A DNA stretch of 64,000 nt, taken from Dechloromonas denitrificans. GTDB lineage: Bacteria; Pseudomonadota; Gammaproteobacteria; Burkholderiales; Rhodocyclaceae. The DNA is taken from contig NZ_CP075185.1 of the NCBI RefSeq assembly GCF_020510685.1, positions 3,100,001-3,164,000 on the forward strand, read 5' to 3'. The position numbers and the translations under genes were made by a program. Positions 19,118 to 27,489 of this stretch are shown here, in pieces. Below the pieces are notes generated by a model that had not been told where the DNA came from, did not search any database, and saw nothing but the letters and a program-made list of their open reading frames with translations. The first letter of the stretch is position 1. Each line of letters begins with the position of its first letter.

Positions 19118-19794
19118 AACGCTATTAGTTGTTCTGTGCTGATGGCTGGTCCATCCAAGCACAGCAGATACCCACTAATACGCCGGAAGTCGGCTAGCGT
19201 ATCAATAGTTAGTCTCAGTCCAGGGGCATGTTTCCTGGCCGCTATGCCCAGTTGATGAATGCGAAATAGCTCCGGATGTTCGAGGACATATTCATTGACG
19301 TGTTCGCGATGCGAGGAGGCTTTGCCCTCTTTCCAACTGGTCGTCAGGGCGTTAGCAGAAAAAATTTCGGCGCCAACACCAATTGGCAATTGGCCCAAAC
19401 TATGGCTGTAGTCGAAACCTTGCTGACAATGCGAGATAACCAGTCGTTGCAACTCGTCCACATCGGGAAAAGGGTTATCTGCGGTCAACCGTATGACGTG
19501 TTGAAAACCGTAGGTATTCATACACTTCCAATAGCGGTCGAGTACGTCATTTTCGTCGCCACAAAAACACTCGGTTTGACAAGCTAGAGCATGCTCAATA
19601 ATCGGCTGATCATGGGGATTAGTTGTGGTCGCAACAATCACCGGCCAAGGGAGCGGACCGAGACGGCGCAAGATCCAACCAAGCAGCGTCGTATCAGCAA
19701 ATGGCATCAGGACTTTGCCGGGCAAACGGGTAGAACCCATCCGGGCTTGCAAGATAATGCCAACGTTATTTTTAGCGCGATCAACCATACTCAT
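19099..19794 (-). CDS. SpsF-type cytidylyltransferase (CMP-nonulosonate synthase-like)
   Basis: 231 aa. The N-terminal IILQARMGSTRLPGKVLM is the nucleotidyltransferase signature of the CMP-KDO/NeuA superfamily in its SpsF (COG1861) form. CFCGDENDVLDRY and IRLTADNPFPD provide the acidic metal ligands. It would activate the nonulosonic acid with CTP for transfer. Shorter than classical NeuA/PseF, but gene order (synthase, WbqC, SpsF, SpsG) supports this role. It overlaps WbqC by 4 bp. Confidence 0.82.
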   Translation of the reverse strand: MSMVDRAKNNVGIILQARMGSTRLPGKVLMPFADTTLLGWILRRLGPLPWPVIVATTTNPHDQPIIEHALACQTECFCGDENDVLDRYWKCMNTYGFQHVIRLTADNPFPDVDELQRLVISHCQQGFDYSHSLGQLPIGVGAEIFSANALTTSWKEGKASSHREHVNEYVLEHPELFRIHQLGIAARKHAPGLRLTIDTLADFRRISGYLLCLDGPAISTEQLIALCSSSV

Positions 19795-20510
19795 TTCAGC
19801 GTGCTACGAAGAACATCGGCCGAGGCCTTGCCGCAGTTGAACAACACGTCCAGGCAGGACAGCATGGGAGTAAATTCCTCGTGCAGTTGAGGATAAACTG
19901 GGTGGGAAAACTGCTGCCACTGGACGGCGATTCCAGCAGCCGAAAAAAGCTGTTCATCAAGATAATCGCGGGCTCCGGTTCCCGAGATGTACTGGGAAGC
20001 ACTTATTTTCAGTACCAAGTCAACCAAACGAGCGCTACTGGCAGTGGTGATGGCATAATCCGACGCCAGAGTGACAGGCAACGAAATCTGGAAATAAGTA
20101 AAAGCCAAGTCCAATATTGCCCGATTAAAATCAATCAACCGCGAATACCCGGCGCGGTAAATTTCTTCAACCAAGGGGAATATTTCTTCGAAACAGGCAG
20201 AATGCCTATAGCACTCGCGCAATAAATTGAGATTATCGTCAATCCACTTGGGGTCGTCAGCAAGTCGGACTTCATTGATACGCTGCTCATACTCGCCCTT
20301 AGCCAGTGACAGGGTGAGCCAGACTGGGCCTTGCTTACTTTTGATCTGGTCTCGATGCTGCCAACCACGACGGATAAATTGTACGTCATCAAGCAGAATG
20401 AAGTGGTCAACCAGCAGTAGGCGCTGAAAAAAACCAAGATATGGCGCAAAATCCGGCTGATGAATGCAGACCCTAGTCAAGAGCGTATCTGGATTCAAAG
20501 CATATCCCAT
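19791..20510 (-). CDS. WbqC family protein
   Basis: 239 aa. The N-terminal CIHQPDFAPYLGFFQRLLLVDHFILLDDVQFIRRGWQHR block and the later YISGTGARDYLDE with HPVYPQL are characteristic of WbqC-like proteins (PF08889), found in many O-antigen clusters. No biochemical function is firmly assigned; structure-like features (HxPxYxP-type start) hint at a catalytic His/Cys enzyme. It sits between the NeuB-type synthase and SpsF, overlapping both, so it probably works on the same sugar. The start at 20510 gives a 16-bp overlap with the synthase. Confidence 0.8.
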   Translation of the reverse strand: MGYALNPDTLLTRVCIHQPDFAPYLGFFQRLLLVDHFILLDDVQFIRRGWQHRDQIKSKQGPVWLTLSLAKGEYEQRINEVRLADDPKWIDDNLNLLRECYRHSACFEEIFPLVEEIYRAGYSRLIDFNRAILDLAFTYFQISLPVTLASDYAITTASSARLVDLVLKISASQYISGTGARDYLDEQLFSAAGIAVQWQQFSHPVYPQLHEEFTPMLSCLDVLFNCGKASADVLRSTLK

Positions 20511-21520
20511 TGGATCAGGGTGTTGGCAGCGATAAAAGTCTTGGTTGGTCGGCCGAGTAGCAAGGGAAGATGTTGTGGATGAATGCCATCAGAAGGACGG
20601 CGGATGGCAATATGGCTTTCCTCGAGGATTGTACCGGCAGCAATATCGGTAGCGGAGAACAATGATTTCCGTGCTGCTTGTCGCCACTTTTGCTCAGTCG
20701 GCAGGATGCTTTTGATGCCATTCCCCAAGGCGCGGTTCACCAACCGAACGCGGTCGACCAACAATCTAAATTGAACCGGATCTAGTGAGGCTTCGTGATC
20801 CGGAAGTTTTAATGCATGATCCAAGGTCAAGTGCTTTTCGATAACCACCGCCCCCATCTGCGTCGCCAAGACACTGGTGAATTCGTCTTGAGTGTGATCA
20901 GAGAGGCCTACCGGGAGGCCGAAAGCCCGTTGCAGGGTTTCAATCACCCGCAGATTGGCATCCTCGACCTTGGACGGATAGGAAACGACACAGTGCAACA
21001 AAATGAGTTGCTGGTTGCCAGCAGCCTGAATGGCGTCAACTGCCATTTCAATTTCAGCAAGGGAACACATACCGGTCGATACCAGCATTGGCCGCCCCTT
21101 ACTCGCAACGGCTTTGAGAAAAGGTAGGTTTGTGAGGTCGTCGGAACCTGTTTTATAAAAAGGCAACTCGTACTTCTCGAGCAATGCCAAATCCGTCACA
21201 TGGCTCGGCGTCGATAGCCACTGGATGCCCAGTTGCCGACATAGTGCATCAAGCTCATCATGATCCTGCTCACTAAGTTCGTGCTTCTTGAAAAAATCGA
21301 ACTGCGATACTTGGCTACCATCCTCAAAAGTGAAGAAACTGCCGGGAGTAGCGATGGTTTCGGCTCGATAGGTCTGAAACTTGACCAAGTCGACGCCGCA
21401 GGCGGCAGCCGCCCGAACCATCGCCTTGACAATTTCCATCCCTCCATAGTTTGCCCCTATTTCGGCAATGATCAGTGGCCAGCCGCGATTTTGGCACTGT
21501 TCCAGTAATTCATTGTTCAT
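20495..21520 (-). CDS. NeuB/SpsE-type nonulosonic acid synthase
   Basis: 341 aa from the ATG at 21520; a longer frame opening at 21625 lies within the upstream gene. It condenses PEP with a 2,4-diacylamino hexose to a nine-carbon alpha-keto acid. Visible are the NeuB barrel motifs IAEIGANYGG, VDLVKFQTY, WLSTPSH, YKTGSDDLTNLPFL, VSTGMCSLAEIE, LSDHTQDE and IEKHLTLDH, followed by a C-terminal antifreeze-like SAF domain (SLFSATDIAAGT to IQWDML). Sequence alone does not settle legionaminic, pseudaminic or sialic acid; the absence of NeuC and the presence of LegB and SpsG-type genes favour a di-N-acyl NulO. Confidence 0.9.
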   Translation of the reverse strand: MNNELLEQCQNRGWPLIIAEIGANYGGMEIVKAMVRAAAACGVDLVKFQTYRAETIATPGSFFTFEDGSQVSQFDFFKKHELSEQDHDELDALCRQLGIQWLSTPSHVTDLALLEKYELPFYKTGSDDLTNLPFLKAVASKGRPMLVSTGMCSLAEIEMAVDAIQAAGNQQLILLHCVVSYPSKVEDANLRVIETLQRAFGLPVGLSDHTQDEFTSVLATQMGAVVIEKHLTLDHALKLPDHEASLDPVQFRLLVDRVRLVNRALGNGIKSILPTEQKWRQAARKSLFSATDIAAGTILEESHIAIRRPSDGIHPQHLPLLLGRPTKTFIAANTLIQWDML

Positions 21521-22211
21521 AGTTGGTTCCTGCGCACCAACGATGGAGGATAACCTCGGCGCTGGCAACGGTAAATTGATGTTGCAGATAGAAATTGAAA
21601 GCACGGACGTTACTGGCCATGACACTGGTTGTCACAGGCAACCGCAATTGCTCGGCTAAGCTAACAACCTCGTACACCAAACGTGTTCCCAAGCCGCGGT
21701 TTTGGCAATCCGGGTGGGTGGCGACAAGAAACATATCCAGAGACTGCTGCTTATGCAAGCAACTGATAAAAGCTCCCAGTCTTTGTCGCTCATCGGTAGC
21801 ACAGACAACCACATCAGCAAATTCTTGACAATGATCGCTTATCACATGATCCCAGAAGTCAGCTGACAGGCGTTGCCGGCAACGTTCATCGAGCATGAAG
21901 CGGCTGTCGTCAATACGAAAGCCTGCTATGGAGAACTCCGGCAAACTCCGTCGGCACTGCTTGATCTGCAAGCCAGGTGCCGTTGGCACAAAAACCGGCG
22001 GCGGCACCAAACCAGAGCGGAGCAAGGCAACATCAAGGCCTACGTAGCGAAAACCTTGCTGTTCCAGTTTGACAATGCTTACGCGCTCTTGCTGGAGCTT
22101 GCGAGCAACAATCAAGTCGTAGTCATCGAAATCAGCGCCTTCCATTTCGCCGACAAGCTTGCCAACCTTGACACCAAGCATCTGGGAATCCCAGGCCAGC
22201 AATTCGATCAT
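21510..22211 (-). CDS. GNAT family N-acetyltransferase (SpsD/PseH-position)
   Basis: 233 aa from the ATG at 22211 (ATGA overlap with the aminotransferase). The C-terminal half shows the acetyl-CoA motif VATHPDCQNRGLGTRLVYEVV and the following SVMASNVRAFNFYLQHQF. The N-terminal half (WDSQMLGVKVGKL, GFRYVGLDVAL) resembles WecD-type sugar-amine acetyltransferases. Position directly after the aminotransferase suggests it acylates the new 4-amino group of the NulO precursor, as SpsD/PseH/LegH do. It could also serve the fdtB product. Confidence 0.8.
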   Translation of the reverse strand: MIELLAWDSQMLGVKVGKLVGEMEGADFDDYDLIVARKLQQERVSIVKLEQQGFRYVGLDVALLRSGLVPPPVFVPTAPGLQIKQCRRSLPEFSIAGFRIDDSRFMLDERCRQRLSADFWDHVISDHCQEFADVVVCATDERQRLGAFISCLHKQQSLDMFLVATHPDCQNRGLGTRLVYEVVSLAEQLRLPVTTSVMASNVRAFNFYLQHQFTVASAEVILHRWCAGTNYEQ

Positions 22212-23338
22212 AGGCAACGGCCTAAGGTGTCGACCACCAAATCCATTTGTTCATCAGACAAACTGGGAAACAGCGGCAGGGTAAGAATGGAGCCAGCAAT
22301 ACGCTCACAAACAGGCACCTCGACAACAACATCCTGGTAGGCGGTAAAGGTATGGATGGGCCGATAGTGCATGCTGCACTGGATCCCTTGTTGGCCCATA
22401 TTGCGTAGGACTTCGTTGCGGCGCTCGGCATCACAGGGAAGTAATACCGGGAAGATGTGGTAACTAGCTTCACCCTGGTAGTCGGCAAAAGGCACTCTGA
22501 CTTCGGGCAGTCGTTCGGCAATCAGCTTGCGATAGCGTTCAACGAGCTCTTTTCGCTTGGCGTTAAAAGCCGGTAACTTTTGCATTTGCACTAAACCAAT
22601 AGCTGCCCGTATCTCATCCATCCGATAGTTGAAGCCGGCTTCAGCGACATCATAGCCGTAAGCATGGCCCTTAAAGCGCTGATAAGTCGAGGCGGTAATG
22701 CCGTGCGAACGAAGGATACGTACTCTTTCAGCCAAGGCTGGCTGACGCGTGATGAGCATGCCCCCTTCGCCGGTGGTCATATTTTTATTGCTGAAGAAGC
22801 TAAAACAACCAGCGTCCCCAAAGGTGCCAAGAGCACGACCTTGCCAAGTACCGAGGACAGCATGCGAGCAATCTTCGATGAGAAGCAAGCGGTGTTGCTG
22901 GCAGAGATCGACAAAAGCATCCATGTCACAAGGGTAGCCAGCGTAGTGCACGATCATAACGGCACGGGTACGCGAAGTAATCTTGGCCGCCACATCGGCG
23001 ACGGAAATATTCCAGTCGAGTTCACTGGTGACGTCGGCAAAAACAGGCGTGGCCCCGACGCTGCGAATAGTATTAGCACAAGCCACAAAGGTCAGAGACG
23101 GAAGAATCACCTCGTCTCCCGGACCAATATCCAAGCCGAGCAAAGCAAGGTGCAGAGCAGCGGTTGCACTGGACAAAGCAACGGCAGTTGCCCCCCCCCC
23201 CACGGATAGCGCAAAGGCAGCCTCAAACTCAGCGATTCGCGGACCAGCGGTCAGCCAATTCGATTCGATGACAGCAATAGCTGCCAATTTTTCCTCGTCA
23301 CCCAGAACTAGGTCGAAAAAAGGGACTTGCCAGTTCAT
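22208..23338 (-). CDS. DegT/DnrJ/EryC1 sugar aminotransferase (SpsC/PseC/LegC-position)
   Basis: 376 aa PLP enzyme. Fold type I motifs: SSATAALHLALLGLDIGPGD, SLTFVACANTI, LIEDCSHAVLG, and the Schiff-base Lys in FFSNKNMTTGEGG near residue 185, then AGFNYRMDEIRAAIG. It should place an amino group at C4 of a 4-keto-6-deoxy nucleotide sugar made by the LegB-like dehydratase. A G11 run in the coding strand (23191-23201) encodes VGGGA near residue 47, so slippage would switch the gene off early. The N-terminal start WQVPFFD fits family length. Confidence 0.88.
   Translation of the reverse strand: MNWQVPFFDLVLGDEEKLAAIAVIESNWLTAGPRIAEFEAAFALSVGGGATAVALSSATAALHLALLGLDIGPGDEVILPSLTFVACANTIRSVGATPVFADVTSELDWNISVADVAAKITSRTRAVMIVHYAGYPCDMDAFVDLCQQHRLLLIEDCSHAVLGTWQGRALGTFGDAGCFSFFSNKNMTTGEGGMLITRQPALAERVRILRSHGITASTYQRFKGHAYGYDVAEAGFNYRMDEIRAAIGLVQMQKLPAFNAKRKELVERYRKLIAERLPEVRVPFADYQGEASYHIFPVLLPCDAERRNEVLRNMGQQGIQCSMHYRPIHTFTAYQDVVVEVPVCERIAGSILTLPLFPSLSDEQMDLVVDTLGRCL
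23191..23201 (-). repeat. G11 homopolymer inside NulO aminotransferase gene
   Basis: Eleven C on the plus strand (G11 in the coding strand) span the end of a Val codon, three Gly codons and the start of an Ala codon; the frame is open as given. It is the second G11 in the locus, and no comparably long G run was noticed in the GC-richer flanks. A role as contingency tract is inferred. Confidence 0.6.
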
Positions 23339-24459
23339 ACCTTGATATCCGTACGTTTAAATTTTTCTGGGGTGTGCAGCTCAATGACCTTTTGCGTGCT
23401 GGCCACGTATTTTTCGGCAATGACACGTCGCTCGCCAACCTCTACTTCTTCCTCGTAGGTCTTAAGCGGCAAGTAGCATTCGGCGCATGCTGTCAGTTCC
23501 TTGGTACCGGCACAACGCTGGTGCGTTGCACGGATTTCTTCCATCTTGCTACCGTGCCAGATGTCGTGGAGAGTCTGTACGTTGGCATCACCAACGATGA
23601 TTTTCCCTTCCTCGTCATTGGCGCACATCATGCACAAGCCATCGGCGCCAACAACCAGTCGTTGATAGATTTGCGGGCACACAAAATTATCTATCTTGGG
23701 CAGATCGCGCTTGCTTTGCATGAAGTCAATCAGCGGATTGGCACTGACCATATCGGTGATCGGTGCGAAAACATCGTAAAACGCTTGTGGATCAGATTCA
23801 ATGGCAGGGAGAATGCTTTGAATCTTGATAACCGGTTTGATGCGACCAGCTTGCTGTTTGATAGCTGCGTAATTTGCCACTTTCTCGACAGCACGGGCAT
23901 ATTTTGCCGGTCGCCGGATCTGTTCGTAGGTCTCGCCCAAGCCGTCAAATGAAATGGTGATCCAATCAATGCCGGCCTCCATCATCTGGGTGAACATCTC
24001 TTCATCGAGACGCAAACCATTAGTCAACGTGGAAACTTCCTTTATGCCCTTTTCTTTAGCATAACGAACGCACTCAACAATCCGCTTGTGCAGAAAGGAC
24101 TCACCGCGAAAACTGAGACGAATCGAATAGACTCCGCCGGCTGCACATTCGTCCACCACTTTTGTGAACAAATCGAAATCCATCAATTTGGCGTTGACCT
24201 TCTTCTTGAACTCCGACGAAATGGTGTAGCACATCGGACAGTGCAGATTGCACACCGAGGCTAGCTCAATATCGACATGCAAAGGATATTCGGAAACATA
24301 TTGCTGCTGCGCATACTCGGTCCACAGCCGCCGGTTCTCCTGATAGGCATCGCTCACCCCAAAACCACGGTTACGCTCAAAGGCTGCGATTCTCTCGGGG
24401 GGTTCTAGGGAGAACTGGCCTTTGTTAATCGGTGTGAAGGTCGTTTTTTCGTTACTCAT
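23335..24459 (-). CDS. Radical SAM/SPASM domain protein in nonulosonic-acid cassette
   Basis: 374 aa from the ATG at 24459, 7 bp after the upstream stop; an in-frame start at 24507 would overlap it. The radical SAM [4Fe-4S] motif CNLHCPMC lies at about residues 71-78, with the SAM-contact RLSFRGES about 50 residues later. The C-terminal SPASM-like region holds further cysteines (VCPQ, LCMMCANDEEGKI, RCAG, ACAEC) for auxiliary clusters. Such proteins perform oxidations, epimerisations or peptide modifications. Co-location with sugar genes suggests a radical step on the sugar, for example C-epimerisation or deoxygenation; the reaction is unknown. Confidence 0.85.
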   Translation of the reverse strand: MSNEKTTFTPINKGQFSLEPPERIAAFERNRGFGVSDAYQENRRLWTEYAQQQYVSEYPLHVDIELASVCNLHCPMCYTISSEFKKKVNAKLMDFDLFTKVVDECAAGGVYSIRLSFRGESFLHKRIVECVRYAKEKGIKEVSTLTNGLRLDEEMFTQMMEAGIDWITISFDGLGETYEQIRRPAKYARAVEKVANYAAIKQQAGRIKPVIKIQSILPAIESDPQAFYDVFAPITDMVSANPLIDFMQSKRDLPKIDNFVCPQIYQRLVVGADGLCMMCANDEEGKIIVGDANVQTLHDIWHGSKMEEIRATHQRCAGTKELTACAECYLPLKTYEEEVEVGERRVIAEKYVASTQKVIELHTPEKFKRTDIKV

Positions 24460-24466
24460 GGTGGGC

Positions 24467-25183
24467 TTATGTAAGGAAAACAGTGCTGTCTTTTTCGAAA
24501 ATATCAATCGCCGTCATGTAGTCGTCGGGGCGTCCGATGTCCAACCAATAACCAGCGAATCTGCGTACTGCCACGCTCTCTTGAGCAGCAACCAAGTTAA
24601 GCATCAGTTGGTCGAAACCGTAGGCGGTATCAGCCGGAATAAAGTCCAGAGCAACTCTGGACATCATGTATACCCCCATACTGACTTCGTAGTTCATGCG
24701 CGGCTTTTCGCGCAACCCAAGCAGGTTGCCATTCTCAGTGTCAAGAACTCCATAGTCGACCAATTGTTCGCGGACATGTGATGAGATGGTGAATATTTTT
24801 CCGCTTTGGGTATGCTTTTCGTAAAAATCGGAGTAATCAAGATTAGTCAGAATATCGCCATTCATGACTAAAAACGTTTCGGGCAAATCAGAGATCTGTT
24901 TGAGTGGCCCCATCGTACCAAGCGGTTGATCCTCCAACGAATAGTCAATACGAATACCCCACTTCTGACCATCCATGAAGAAGGCCTTGATAATCTCTGC
25001 TTGGTGGTTAACCGCCAGTGTGATGTGGTCAAACCCGTTGGCAACCAGTTGCTTGACGATAACTTCGAGAATCGGAAACTCGCCAATGGGCATCAGCGGC
25101 TTGGGCAAGACGATAGTGTAAGGGCGCAAACGGGTCCCTTTACCACCGGCCAGGATGACCGCGCGTTTAGACATTGAATACAT
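24467..25183 (-). CDS. Sugar-phosphate nucleotidyltransferase (PtmE/RmlA-like, no CBS domains)
   Basis: 238 aa. VILAGGKGTRLRPYT is the pyrophosphorylase signature, followed by PKPLMPIGEFPILE, the Asp in FLVMNGDILTNLD, and GRPDDYMTA near the end. It would make an NDP-sugar from a hexosamine-1-phosphate. In Campylobacter legionaminate synthesis PtmE makes GDP-GlcNAc, but carries CBS domains absent here; the catalytic half alone matches. An in-frame ATG at 25174 is an equally good start. It overlaps the LegB-like gene, so the two are coupled. Confidence 0.82.
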   Translation of the reverse strand: MYSMSKRAVILAGGKGTRLRPYTIVLPKPLMPIGEFPILEVIVKQLVANGFDHITLAVNHQAEIIKAFFMDGQKWGIRIDYSLEDQPLGTMGPLKQISDLPETFLVMNGDILTNLDYSDFYEKHTQSGKIFTISSHVREQLVDYGVLDTENGNLLGLREKPRMNYEVSMGVYMMSRVALDFIPADTAYGFDQLMLNLVAAQESVAVRRFAGYWLDIGRPDDYMTAIDIFEKDSTVFLT

Positions 25184-26156
25184 CCGCTTTATAACGTTTC
25201 AGATTTTCTGGCAACTGGAGCCACTCGATCGTTTTGCGCAATCCCTGCTCCAGGTCGTATGCAGGAAGAAATCCTGTCAATTCACGGATTAATTTGTTGT
25301 CACAACAAAGCCGCTCAACTTCGCTGGCGGCGGGGCGAAGTCGCTGATCGTCGCACTCGATATCTACATCCATACCGATCAGGCGTGCAATCAGGCGAAC
25401 GGTATCACCCACGGATATCTCGCTACCGGAGCCAATATTTACAGTCTTCCCGACTGCTGCATCGCAACCTGCTAAAGCCAAAAATCCGGCGCAGGTATCC
25501 AGCACAAAGTTGAAATCGCGTGTAGGCGCCAAACTGCCAAGTTTTATTTTTTTCTTACCAGTCAGAATCTGGGTAATTACTGTGGGGATAACTGCTCTAG
25601 CCGACTGCCGTGGACCATAGGTATTGAATGGCCGTGCGATAGTTACCGGCAAACCAAAACTACTGAAGAAACTGAAAGCCAAAGCATCGGCTCCGATCTT
25701 GGTCGCCGAATAAGGCGACTGAGCTTGAAGTGGATGCTCTTCGTTAATCGGTACAAAACGCGCCGTCCCATACACTTCGCTGGTCGAGGTGTGAATAATC
25801 CTGCCAACCCCGGCATCAAGGGCAGCCTGCAGCACATTTAGCGTTCCTTGAATGTTGGTATCAACATAGCTGGATGGAGCTTGGTAGGAGTATGGAATGG
25901 CAATGAGGGCTGCAAGATGGAAAATGGTATCAATGCCTTTGGCAATCGAGTGCATTTGTGCAGGATCGCGGACATCGCCAAGTACAACTTCAACCTCGTT
26001 ACGGCAAGGTGACTCATCGAGCCATCCCCAGCTGGAAAAGGAGTTGTACTGGCATAGCGCTCGGACTGAATACCCTGCCTTGACCAGTTCTTCCACTAAA
26101 TGGGAGCCGATAAATCCATCTGCACCTGTCACCAGAACTTTATGTATTTTTGACAT
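25167..26156 (-). CDS. NAD-dependent 4,6-dehydratase, LegB-like
   Basis: 329 aa extended SDR. GADGFIGSH at 11-19, QYNSFSSWGWLD, FHLAALIAIPYSY, HTSTSEVYGTA, the catalytic Tyr-Lys in SPYSATKIGADAL, and RPFNTYGPRQSARAVIPT. The QYNSF..WGWLD and AALIAIPYSY blocks are distinctive of LegB (GDP-GlcNAc 4,6-dehydratase) rather than RmlB or PseB. It should give the 4-keto-6-deoxy intermediate for the aminotransferase. First gene of the NulO cassette, 30 bp after wzt. Confidence 0.85.
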   Translation of the reverse strand: MSKIHKVLVTGADGFIGSHLVEELVKAGYSVRALCQYNSFSSWGWLDESPCRNEVEVVLGDVRDPAQMHSIAKGIDTIFHLAALIAIPYSYQAPSSYVDTNIQGTLNVLQAALDAGVGRIIHTSTSEVYGTARFVPINEEHPLQAQSPYSATKIGADALAFSFFSSFGLPVTIARPFNTYGPRQSARAVIPTVITQILTGKKKIKLGSLAPTRDFNFVLDTCAGFLALAGCDAAVGKTVNIGSGSEISVGDTVRLIARLIGMDVDIECDDQRLRPAASEVERLCCDNKLIRELTGFLPAYDLEQGLRKTIEWLQLPENLKRYKADVFNV

Positions 26157-26186
26157 ACGTACCCAAAGCCATTCACAAATTGAGAA

Positions 26187-27479
26187 TCAAACCCGCTCTA
26201 TTACCCAGGGTAACTGGAGAGCGGACAAAGAAGGTTTTCGGCTTTGACCGAGCATCTGAATAATTCCAACATTATCGAGAACCTCAAATCGAATTCCCTC
26301 GACTACTGAGTAGATTGAAAATCTAGAAGAAATTCCAACCCGCACAGAATATGTGCCTGTATTCAGCAAACTAGCGGGGAAGCGAATAGTAGAGCGATAA
26401 TGTCCTGGCTCTCGCATGTCCAGTCGAGAAGGCTCCAACTCCGGGTCAGATAAGCTAAACAAGCAAGTAAACCCATCATCAGCCATAATTTGAAGGCCGA
26501 CGCTAAGCCCACTTAGCGCCGTACGCAACTCGTATTGCACTTCGATAGTAAAAGGCTCTGTCAATTCCAGAGTCCCACCCTCGACTTCATCATTATTGCG
26601 AACCACAACACGAAAGATGACTGCTTTTCCTGCTAAGGAGTCAGGGGAGACAATATATGTACCGCCTAATCCTGTCTTTTCGTCAGAAAGATATTCTTGG
26701 AGAACACTCTGAGTTTCACCAACTGCCGTCACCCTCCCATCCGCTACCAACATCGCCTTTGGGCAGATACTGCTCACCGCTGTGAGGTTATGGCTGACAA
26801 AGAGAATCGTTCGTCCGTCTTTTCCAACTTCCTGCATCCTCCCTAAACACTTCTTCTGAAAATTGATATCACCAACAGCTAAAACCTCATCAACGAGTAA
26901 AATTTCAGGTTCAAGGTGTGCAGCCACCGAAAATGCAAGGCGTACGTACATCCCGGAAGAATAGCGTTTTACAGGTGTGTCGATAAATTCGCCAATTTCC
27001 GCAAATTCCACTATTTGCTCGAATTTACTGGAAACTTCACGGCGACTCATCCCAAGAATTGCACCATTAAGAAATACGTTCTCGCGGCCAGTCAACTCCG
27101 GGTGAAAACCAGTGCCAACCTCAAGCAGGCTTGCTACCCGCCCTTTCAATCCTATGTAACCGCTAGTGGGCGCTGTAATTCTTGAAATCACCTTGAGCAA
27201 GGTTGATTTTCCAGCCCCGTTACGCCCGACAACCCCAACAATATCGCCTTGATTGACCTCGAACGAAACGTCATCGAGAGCATGAAAGCGGTCACCTTCT
27301 ATGCGAGCGTGGTCACGTCGGTGCCCAGAAAGATCGCTAATTTCAGCGTTTGGATCACCCCGGCCGCGAAACTTAGCCCACCAGCTCTGAAGATCCCGAT
27401 ATAACGTACCGTGATTAATAACCCCTAACCGGTATTCCTTACTAACGTGTTCGGCTCGAATCACTACATTATTGGCCAT
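26187..27479 (-). CDS. wzt: ABC transporter ATP-binding protein for polysaccharide/O-antigen export
   Basis: 430 aa from the ATG at 27479, which has AGGAG eight bases ahead; an in-frame start at 27566 would run into wzm. ATPase domain: Walker A GRNGAGKST, signature YSSGMYVRLAF, Walker B EILLVDEVLAVGD, switch His in LFVSHN. After about residue 270 comes a beta-rich C-terminal extension (VEGGTLELTEPFTIEVQYEL onwards) of the Wzt carbohydrate-binding type, which in known systems reads a terminal glycan modification before export. Works with Wzm at the inner membrane. Confidence 0.93.
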   Translation of the reverse strand: MANNVVIRAEHVSKEYRLGVINHGTLYRDLQSWWAKFRGRGDPNAEISDLSGHRRDHARIEGDRFHALDDVSFEVNQGDIVGVVGRNGAGKSTLLKVISRITAPTSGYIGLKGRVASLLEVGTGFHPELTGRENVFLNGAILGMSRREVSSKFEQIVEFAEIGEFIDTPVKRYSSGMYVRLAFSVAAHLEPEILLVDEVLAVGDINFQKKCLGRMQEVGKDGRTILFVSHNLTAVSSICPKAMLVADGRVTAVGETQSVLQEYLSDEKTGLGGTYIVSPDSLAGKAVIFRVVVRNNDEVEGGTLELTEPFTIEVQYELRTALSGLSVGLQIMADDGFTCLFSLSDPELEPSRLDMREPGHYRSTIRFPASLLNTGTYSVRVGISSRFSIYSVVEGIRFEVLDNVGIIQMLGQSRKPSLSALQLPWVIERV

Positions 27480-27489
27480 GCTCTTCTCC

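Noticed and set aside
16663..26156. Complete pseudaminic acid (Pse) or sialic acid (Neu) pathway
   Set aside because: No PseB-type inverting dehydratase and no NeuC epimerase are present; the dehydratase reads as LegB.
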